Source: VFZP01 sp043730365
Lineage (GTDB): Bacteria; Acidobacteriota; Terriglobia; Bryobacterales; Bryobacteraceae
NCBI GenBank assembly: GCA_043730365.1
Contig: JAYTKJ010000755.1
Coordinates: 1 to 14,357, forward strand
DNA length: 14,357 nucleotides
Reading direction: 5' to 3'
Shown: positions 5,968 through 11,962 of the stretch, piece after piece
Numbering within the stretch: the first letter of the stretch is position 1
How the letters are laid out: each line of letters starts with the position of its first letter
Translations under genes and position numbers: made by a program
Notes under the pieces: generated by a model
What the model was told of the DNA's origin: nothing
Databases searched by the model: none
The model's input: only the letters and a program-made list of their open reading frames with translations

Positions 5968-7232
5968 CGCGTTCGCGGTTGCCGGATGCTCTTTTCGATT
6001 TCGCCGGGCGAGCGCGGCAACGCCGACGACATCAGCCGGGCGCCGTTTGAGGTGATCAGAATCATATCCTCAATTCGGACGCCGATCGACTCTTCGGCGA
6101 TGTAGATGCCGGGCTCAATGGTGATCACCATGCCTGGCTGCAGTTCGAGGTCCGGGTCTGTCGCGTCGTGGACGTCGAGCCCGACATGATGCCCGAGCCC
6201 ATGGAGATAGTACTTGACGAGCGACTCGCCATGCAGATCCTTGCCATGCGTCTCGACATACTTACGGGCGATCCCGTTCAGCGAATCCTCACCGAGGCCG
6301 AGTAGCTTCATGCCCGGCTTGGCCGCGGCGATAGCGGCGTTCTGCGCGCCGAGCACGATCTCGTAGATCTCGCGCTGGCGAGGGGTGAACTTGCCGTTGA
6401 CCGGCACGGTGCGCGTGATGTCGGCAGCATAGTCTCCGCATTCGGCACCTACGTCCATCAACAGCAGCTCGCCTGAATCCATGCGGCGCTTGTTGGCGGC
6501 ATAGTGGAGAGAGATCGACATCGGCCCGCTGGCGACGATCGGCATGTAGGCGTGGCGTTCGCAGCCCTGCTCAAAGTAGACGCCGCCCATCGTAGCGGCC
6601 ACTTGAAATTCATAGAGGCCCGCTTTCACACGCTGCCAGGAGGCCAGATGGGCGGCCACGGTGGCATCGACCGAGCGCTGCAGGTGTGCAATTTCGGCCG
6701 GCGACTTGATCATGCGCAATCGCGCCACTGCCTTTTCGGCGGACTGCAGTTCGCGGCCCGGCAGCGCTTCCTGAATCGCCTGAGCGGAGCCAAGACCCGG
6801 CAACCAATAAACAGCTCGGCCGGCGGGGGCGAGCAGCTTGAGCTTGGCGGCGAACTCGGCGGCTTCGAGCACATGCTCAAAGCCGCTGTGGGCCGCGATG
6901 TTGGCATCGTCCGGCGCGGCTTTGCGGCCGGTGTATCGATCGCGAATTTCATTGCGCTTCGGGACAAACAGGAACTCGCCCTCCGGCGCCAGCAACAGCA
7001 TTGCGCCCGGTTCGCGCCAGCCCGTGAGGTAGAGAAAGTTGGCTTCCTGAAAGAACGGCATGCGCAATCCGCCCCGATCCGGCTCGGTGTCTCCGGCTAG
7101 TGCGATGACAGCGTCAGGCAGGGCCTTGCGCAAGGCCGCGCGGCGCGAAGCATGCTCGCTCAGGGCAATATCTCCGACGGGCCCGGCGACGGCCTGGGCC
7201 AGCAGCGCGGTAAACAGGACGACGGCTCGCAT
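5964..7232 (-). CDS. Secreted Xaa-Pro aminopeptidase (M24B, PepP-like)
   Basis: 422 aa. A short signal peptide is visible (MRAVVLFTALLAQAVAG, likely cleavage after residue 16-17), then an N-terminal creatinase/prolidase domain (about 25-170) and a pita-bread metallopeptidase domain (about 180-405). All five dinuclear metal ligands are in place: Asp260 in LLMDVGAECGDYAADITR, Asp271 in the same stretch, His348 in HGLGHHVGLDVHD, Glu373 in ITIEPGIYI and Glu387 in VRIED. It should remove N-terminal residues preceding proline from peptides, and the signal peptide places it outside the cytoplasm, unlike Escherichia coli PepP, which is cytoplasmic. AGGAG touches the ATG directly, closer than usual, but an in-frame TAG two codons upstream rules out a longer start. 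It is the first gene of the run with the kinase and regulator. Confidence 0.93.
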   Translation of the reverse strand: MRAVVLFTALLAQAVAGPVGDIALSEHASRRAALRKALPDAVIALAGDTEPDRGGLRMPFFQEANFLYLTGWREPGAMLLLAPEGEFLFVPKRNEIRDRYTGRKAAPDDANIAAHSGFEHVLEAAEFAAKLKLLAPAGRAVYWLPGLGSAQAIQEALPGRELQSAEKAVARLRMIKSPAEIAHLQRSVDATVAAHLASWQRVKAGLYEFQVAATMGGVYFEQGCERHAYMPIVASGPMSISLHYAANKRRMDSGELLLMDVGAECGDYAADITRTVPVNGKFTPRQREIYEIVLGAQNAAIAAAKPGMKLLGLGEDSLNGIARKYVETHGKDLHGESLVKYYLHGLGHHVGLDVHDATDPDLELQPGMVITIEPGIYIAEESIGVRIEDMILITSNGARLMSSALPRSPGEIEKSIRQPRTR

Positions 7233-7248
7233 CTCCTATACTTTAACC

Positions 7249-8379
7249 TTGCTGCTGCTTTGGATTCCCATTGGTCTGGCTTTGCTGCTGGGTCTGCTGG
7301 CGTTGGCAGGAGATGCGGCGCGCGCGCGCCATACCACCACTAAACTCGCTTTTCGCTTGCCGGATGAGGAGTGTCCGGCGGCCACCGTGATCGTGCCGGT
7401 CAAGGGCGCTGACGAAGGTTTGGCCGATAATTTGGCGGCGCTGGCGGCTTTGGACTATCCGGATTTTGAGCTGATCGTCGTGGTCAGGCAGCCGGGCGAT
7501 ATCGCGCCGACAGTGGTGCCGCCCTCTGCCAGGCTCGTGGTGGCCGGCCCGGGCGATCCCGGGACCGGCGAGAAGGTGAACAACCTCCTGGCGGCAGTGC
7601 GGGCGGCCCGGCCCGAGTCGCGAATATTCGCCTTTGCCGATAGCGATGGACGGATTCGGAGGGGTTGGCTGCGGGCCTTGGCCGCGCCGCTGCGGGACAA
7701 GCAAGTGGGCGCGTCCACGGGTTATCGGTGGCATATTCCGGCGCGGCCCGCGTTTTGGCCGATGCTGCGGAGTGCCTGGAATGCGGTGATCGCCGGAGGG
7801 TTTGGGCCGGGCCGGAACACTTTTGTCTGGGGCGGGGCCATGGCGTTGCGGCGCGAGACGTTCGAGGCTGCCCGAGTGGCGGACTATTGGCGTGGCGCGG
7901 TGTCGGATGACTTCCGGCTGGCCGAAGCTGTGTTGGACGCCTGCTTGCGGATCGCGTTTGCACCGGGCGCGATGGTGGCGTCGCGTGACCACACCGGGCG
8001 AGCCGAGTTCTTCGAGTGGATTGGCCGCCAGATGAAGATCACGCGCGCCTACCGTCCGCGGCTCTGGTGGCTGGGGCTGTTCGCGCACTTTGTTTACTGC
8101 GTGGCGATGGTGGCGTCGATCAAGCTGGCTCCGGTGGCGCTGCTGGTGCAGATGGCACTCGGGATGATCAAAGGGCGAAACCGGGCGGCGATTGCGCGGT
8201 GCTGTTTTCCGGAAGATGCCGCTTGGTTCCGGCGTCATGGCTGGGTGTACTTTTGGGCCGGCCCGCTAGTTACTTGGGTGTGGTTGTACTCGTTCCTGGC
8301 GTCAGCCTTTTCGAGGCGGATCATCTGGCGGGGGCGGGAGTATAGGTTAGGGCATCCGGGGAAACCGCCAGCTGTTTAG
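7249..8379 (+). CDS. Membrane glycosyltransferase, GT2/GT21-like (ceramide glucosyltransferase-type)
   Basis: About 376 aa from a TTG at 7249. An N-terminal membrane helix (LLLWIPIGLALLLGLLALAG) precedes the catalytic GT-A domain: ATVIVPVKGADE at 45-56, the metal-binding DSDG at 131-134, FVWGGAMALRRE at 192-203 and the catalytic SDD at 219-221. Two to three further hydrophobic segments follow, in LGLFAHFVYCVAMVASI and VYFWAGPLVTWVWLYSFLA. It probably transfers a sugar from a nucleotide donor to a lipid acceptor at the cytoplasmic membrane face. The (Q/R)xxRW motif of the GT21 family is represented by RQMKITR at 260-266, where the RW pair is not kept. The frame stays open upstream to an ATG at 7060, but that would overlap the peptidase gene by over 170 nt on the opposite strand. 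The start is therefore uncertain; 7249 is my best estimate. Confidence 0.85.
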   Translation: MLLLWIPIGLALLLGLLALAGDAARARHTTTKLAFRLPDEECPAATVIVPVKGADEGLADNLAALAALDYPDFELIVVVRQPGDIAPTVVPPSARLVVAGPGDPGTGEKVNNLLAAVRAARPESRIFAFADSDGRIRRGWLRALAAPLRDKQVGASTGYRWHIPARPAFWPMLRSAWNAVIAGGFGPGRNTFVWGGAMALRRETFEAARVADYWRGAVSDDFRLAEAVLDACLRIAFAPGAMVASRDHTGRAEFFEWIGRQMKITRAYRPRLWWLGLFAHFVYCVAMVASIKLAPVALLVQMALGMIKGRNRAAIARCCFPEDAAWFRRHGWVYFWAGPLVTWVWLYSFLASAFSRRIIWRGREYRLGHPGKPPAV

Positions 8380-8399
8380 CTGTGAGATCTTTCACGGCT
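8378..8399. terminator. Possible hairpin between convergent genes
   Basis: AGCTGTGA and TCACGGCT form an 8-bp stem with one G-T pair and a 6-nt loop, covering the 12-nt space between the glycosyltransferase stop and the ParA-like stop. Its position suits a bidirectional terminator, but neither strand has a T run after the stem, so the call is weak. Confidence 0.25.
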
Positions 8400-9369
8400 T
8401 AGACAACCCAGCCGCCTCGGCGACCTTCTCAGCCAGGTTGCGGAAGTCCTGCTCGCAGACACGCACCAGCTGAGCGTGGCTTCCGATTGCGCCGTCGGCG
8501 GGAGTGAGGTCGAAGATAGGTTTGCGTGCCTCTTGCGCCATCGGCATCAGGCTGCGGTAGTTCCGCAGGGTAGCGAGGCAGTGATTCTGGCTGGACAGCA
8601 CGCCTTGATCCCCTTCGCCTAGGACGGCCGTGCGATACACCTCTGGCACGCGGCGCAGCCACTTCTCGTACGATTTCGCAGGACGGTCAGCCCGCATGGT
8701 GTGTTGGAGCATCACGTATCCCAACGACCGCATTTCGCCGGGGGGCAGTTCGAAATTCGTCTTCGCCATGGCTCGCATATCACGCCAACGTGCGCGCCAC
8801 TCTCGAACGGTGGGCCCAAGATTCTTGAGGCCTTGAAGCGAGAATAGATCCGCAGCCAGAGGCACTAGCAGGTAGTCCGCCGCCAGGAGGGCCGCCCGAT
8901 TGATTGCGCCTAAATTCGGCCCGACATCGACCAGCGCGAGATCGGCCCAACCCCGGCCCGCAGTCTGGATCATCCGATAAAAAGCCGATGTTGCTCGCAA
9001 CGCGGCTTGATCGTCGGCAAAGCCTTTCGGCCAACTTTCCGATAGCTTGTCTTCGAAGCGCGAGAGACCTAGGTCCCCGCAGAGGACGTGGAGCATAGAA
9101 CCGACGTCGACCGAAACTAAAGGCTCGATGTCCCCGATGCCATCGAGGATTGGCTGCACGCACTTAAGCACCGTCTCGCCGAACACTTCTTGATCCCATA
9201 ACGCTTCCAGCGTATACTCATCGAAAAACATCGACGTCAGGTTCGCTTGTGGGTCCAAGTCCACGGCCAAGACTCGATAACCTAAACGCGGGAACATATG
9301 CGCCAGATGGTAGGCCAGCGTGGTCTTGCCGACTCCACCCTTGTTGTTGAACAAGGCGATCGTGATCAA
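8392..9369 (-). CDS. ParA-like ATPase (AAA_31), second gene of the AlbA_2/ParA pair
   Basis: 325 aa of the deviant Walker A family. NNKGGVGKTT at residues 8-17 holds the signature Lys10 and P-loop Lys15, the A' motif is AVDLDPQANLT at 35-45, and the Walker B region is LALVDVGPNLGA at 144-155. Such proteins dimerise around ATP, often on DNA, and position or regulate partners. There is no ParB gene or recognisable centromere-like repeat nearby, so ordinary plasmid or chromosome partition is unlikely. The start codon is TTG, overlapping the TGA of the upstream gene as TTGA; GGAGG 5 nt upstream supports it. The C-terminal third (about 205-325) lacks familiar motifs and may contact the partner. 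The tight coupling says that the two proteins work together; the function is inferred only as an accessory or defence-type module. Confidence 0.9.
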   Translation of the reverse strand: MITIALFNNKGGVGKTTLAYHLAHMFPRLGYRVLAVDLDPQANLTSMFFDEYTLEALWDQEVFGETVLKCVQPILDGIGDIEPLVSVDVGSMLHVLCGDLGLSRFEDKLSESWPKGFADDQAALRATSAFYRMIQTAGRGWADLALVDVGPNLGAINRAALLAADYLLVPLAADLFSLQGLKNLGPTVREWRARWRDMRAMAKTNFELPPGEMRSLGYVMLQHTMRADRPAKSYEKWLRRVPEVYRTAVLGEGDQGVLSSQNHCLATLRNYRSLMPMAQEARKPIFDLTPADGAIGSHAQLVRVCEQDFRNLAEKVAEAAGLSKP

Positions 9370-10553
9370 GGGCGCCTCCGCAATGTCGCCAGCACGTATC
9401 CATCGTCAAACTCGAACTCCAGCGGAGGATTTCCGTTGCGCACCATCGCCTCGCGCGCCCGCTGCACTCCAGTCCCGAAGCGCTCCACATACCCGAGCGC
9501 TTTCATCGCCTCGGCAATCACCGGATTCCGGTAGGCACTTACACGCCCGAAGCTCTGCTTCGTAACTTCTCCATACAGTCCGCCGGGGCTCTGGATTTCG
9601 ATGCGATCCGTGAATATCGTAAGCCGGACCGGAGCCGTACTCTCGTAGCTTCGATGGAGCAGGGCATTCCAGGTTAGCTCCCGCAAAGCAAGTCGAGGAT
9701 AGCTCGGAATTCCCTCCTGGCGCATGGAGCCCGCCGCCCGCATCGGCTCCTCGATCAGCAACGGCAGATACTCATCGAGCTTGCGCAGTTGAGTGCTCAG
9801 GTTGCCGCCAATTTCCTTCTGGTCGGCCACTGCGTCCGTAACGCTCGGGCCATCGTACCTGACCATTTGCGTATAGCAACCCGGGACGAAGCTTAGAGGA
9901 TCCACGCCGAAAAGGATCACTCCGGCGTAGGTCGGCACGCTCCGCTTCAAATCGAACAGCCGCAACGATGCCAGTTGCTCCGGCAACGAACGGCCGTTCT
10001 CGGCGAGCACTTCGGGGCTGACCACCCGCGGGAGATACTCGTCGCGGAAGGGCGGCAGATACAGATCGTCGAGCGACGCATCCACGCACGGGCGCTGGTC
10101 GAACGTCTGGGCGCCGGAGACCCGCCGCTCCATCAACCGCCGTTCCTGATCGATTGACGCCAGGGCCCGCGTGGGACCCACCCTGATCCACGTCTGCCCC
10201 TTGAATCGGGCCGGCGGATGAGCCACCGGATGAACCTCCATCACCGCGACCTGCTGACCAGCTAGGGTGCGTCGCTGTACTTCGAGGTCGGGAATCGGCT
10301 GCACGGTCCCGTCGCTTCGCATCTGCGCCAGCGTGTTGAGCAGCTCGTCGGTCACCGTCAGATTTGCCGGTGTTCCGTCGTCGTTCGCGCCAATGAAGAG
10401 GACGCCAGGACGGCTGTGCCCGGGCATGTCGTTCATGAATGCGCAGATCGCCTGATAGATTTTGTCCTTGTTCGACGGCAGTGATGCCTTGCGCTCGACC
10501 AAGTCGGATTCCAGGTCCGCCATCAGCCGCTCGAGTTCGGCGTCGGGCCGCAT
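9366..10553 (-). CDS. AlbA_2 (Schlafen-type) DNA-binding protein with C-terminal ATP-binding domain
   Basis: 395 aa. The N-terminal AlbA_2 domain (about 10-130) has the typical ESDLVERKASLP at 15-26, the core GVLFIGANDDG at 50-60 and WIRVGPTRALAS at 122-133. A linker of about 130 residues carries GVILFGVDPLSFVPGC. A GHKL-like ATP-binding domain (HATPase_c_4) follows, with LRELTWNALLHRSYE at 290-304 (Asn296), DRIEIQSPGGLYG at 316-328, RNPVIAEAM at 342-350 and YVERFGTGVQRAREAM at 355-370. Database names such as RecG-like helicase are misleading, since there is no helicase domain. Proteins of this plan are common in defence and mobile regions, as regulators or nucleic-acid-binding effectors. It starts 4 nt after the DUF1501 stop, with only a distant purine-rich stretch before the ATG, and overlaps the ParA-like gene by 4 nt. 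Confidence 0.9.
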   Translation of the reverse strand: MRPDAELERLMADLESDLVERKASLPSNKDKIYQAICAFMNDMPGHSRPGVLFIGANDDGTPANLTVTDELLNTLAQMRSDGTVQPIPDLEVQRRTLAGQQVAVMEVHPVAHPPARFKGQTWIRVGPTRALASIDQERRLMERRVSGAQTFDQRPCVDASLDDLYLPPFRDEYLPRVVSPEVLAENGRSLPEQLASLRLFDLKRSVPTYAGVILFGVDPLSFVPGCYTQMVRYDGPSVTDAVADQKEIGGNLSTQLRKLDEYLPLLIEEPMRAAGSMRQEGIPSYPRLALRELTWNALLHRSYESTAPVRLTIFTDRIEIQSPGGLYGEVTKQSFGRVSAYRNPVIAEAMKALGYVERFGTGVQRAREAMVRNGNPPLEFEFDDGYVLATLRRRP

Positions 10554-10557
10554 CCGC

Positions 10558-11958
10558 TTAGGCTAGCATCTTCCGCACCACGTCCCCATGCACGTCCGTA
10601 AGGCGAAAATCGCGGCCCATGAAGCGATAAGTCAGCTTGGTGTGGTCAAACCCCAGCGTATGCATGATCGTCGCCTGCAGGTCATGAATATGCACCTTAT
10701 CCTCGGTGACGAAAAAACCCATGTCGTCCGTTTTGCCGATCACCTGCCCGCCCTTGATACCGCCGCCGGCAAACCACATGCTGTAGCCCTGCGGATGATG
10801 GTCGCGGCCCGCGTTGCCCTCTTCGGTGGTGTTGCGGATCTCGCAAACCGGCGTGCGGCCGAACTCACCGCCCCACACGACGAGCGTCGAATCGAGCAAC
10901 CCGCGACGCTTCAGATCCTTGATCAAGGCGCCTACCGGCTTGTCCGTCGCATCGCAGTTCTTCTTCAGCGACTTGTTGAGTTGCGTGTGGCTGTCCCAAC
11001 TGGCGTTCATCACCAACGTGAAACGGACACCACGCTCCACCAGCCGGCGGGCCATCAGGCAACTGGTTCCGTACTGCTTGGTGGCCTCGTTATTGATGCC
11101 GTACATTTCCAGCGTCTCCGGCGATTCCTTGCCGAAGTCAGTCAACTCCGGCCCGGCGGTCTGCATGCGATACGCCAGTTCGTACGACGCAATACGCGCC
11201 GCTACTTCGGCGTCAGCCGTCGCCGCATGATGCTCTTCGTTGAGATCGCGCAGCGCATCGAGGCCCGCCCGTTGCGAGGCCGCGCTGATGCCGGGCGGAT
11301 TCGAGAGATACAAGATCGGGTCGCCTGTGGTGCGCAGCAGCGTGCCCTGATAGGTGGACGGCAGGAAACCGCTTGAGAAATTCGACGCGCCGCCGCTGGT
11401 GCCCGCGCCGGTGGCCATCACGCAAAACGCCGGCAAGTCGCGCGATTCGCTCCCCAACCCGTAGACGCTCCAAGCGCCCATGGTCGGCCGGCCCACCACT
11501 TGCGAACCGCTGAACATGAGGCACTGCGCCGGGTGATGATTGAAGGCGTCCGTCGTGACCGAGCGCACCAGACAAATATCGTCGGCGCAACTGGCGATGT
11601 TCGGCAGCCAGTCTGAAATCTCCATGCCGCATTGGCCGTGCGGCTTGAATATCCGCGGACTGGCCAGCACGGCCGCATTCTTCTTGGTAAAGGCGAGTTG
11701 GAACTGCTTGACAATCGACTCGGGCGCAGGCTTGCCATTCCACTTCTGCAACTCGGGCTTGGGATCGTAGAGATCCATCTGGCTCGGGCCGCCCTCCATA
11801 AACAGGTAGATGATGCTCTTGGCCTTGCCAGGAAAATGGCCCTGGCGCGGAGCCAGCGGATTGGTCTTGTCACCAGCCTGGAGCAGGTCGCCCAGCGCCA
11901 TGGCCCCGATACCGGAAGCAACCTCGGTTAAAAAGCGGCGGCGGTTCTGATGCGTCAT
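10558..11958 (-). CDS. DUF1501 exported protein (alkaline-phosphatase fold), Tat substrate
   Basis: 466 aa. The N-terminus has a twin-arginine leader, NRRRFL at residues 5-10, followed by a weakly hydrophobic ASGIGAMALGDLL, so the protein should be exported folded by the Tat system. Family landmarks are IIYLFMEGGPSQMDLYDPKP (49-68), the histidine pair FNHHPAQ (139-145), NASWDSHTQLN (318-328), VVWGGEFGRTP (360-370) and GRDHHPQGYSMWFAGGG (384-400). They fit the metal-binding, sulfatase/phosphatase-like superfamily to which DUF1501 belongs. The substrate is unknown. The gene sits 4 nt after the PSD1 stop, with GGGAG 7 nt before the ATG; PSD1 and DUF1501 genes are habitually paired in Planctomycetes, Verrucomicrobia and Solibacterales. 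A role in using complex polymers is a common suggestion but is not shown here. Confidence 0.94.
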   Translation of the reverse strand: MTHQNRRRFLTEVASGIGAMALGDLLQAGDKTNPLAPRQGHFPGKAKSIIYLFMEGGPSQMDLYDPKPELQKWNGKPAPESIVKQFQLAFTKKNAAVLASPRIFKPHGQCGMEISDWLPNIASCADDICLVRSVTTDAFNHHPAQCLMFSGSQVVGRPTMGAWSVYGLGSESRDLPAFCVMATGAGTSGGASNFSSGFLPSTYQGTLLRTTGDPILYLSNPPGISAASQRAGLDALRDLNEEHHAATADAEVAARIASYELAYRMQTAGPELTDFGKESPETLEMYGINNEATKQYGTSCLMARRLVERGVRFTLVMNASWDSHTQLNKSLKKNCDATDKPVGALIKDLKRRGLLDSTLVVWGGEFGRTPVCEIRNTTEEGNAGRDHHPQGYSMWFAGGGIKGGQVIGKTDDMGFFVTEDKVHIHDLQATIMHTLGFDHTKLTYRFMGRDFRLTDVHGDVVRKMLA

Positions 11959-11962
11959 GTTT

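Noticed and set aside
7060..7248. The longer upstream start (ATG at 7060 or 7105) for the glycosyltransferase
   Set aside because: It would overlap the well-supported N-terminus and signal peptide of the opposite peptidase gene, and the added residues are the arginine/serine-rich kind typical of antisense frames.
7243..8238. 331-aa minus-strand ORF opposite the glycosyltransferase
   Set aside because: Its composition is that of an antisense shadow (Arg, Pro, His), whereas the plus strand has clear catalytic motifs.
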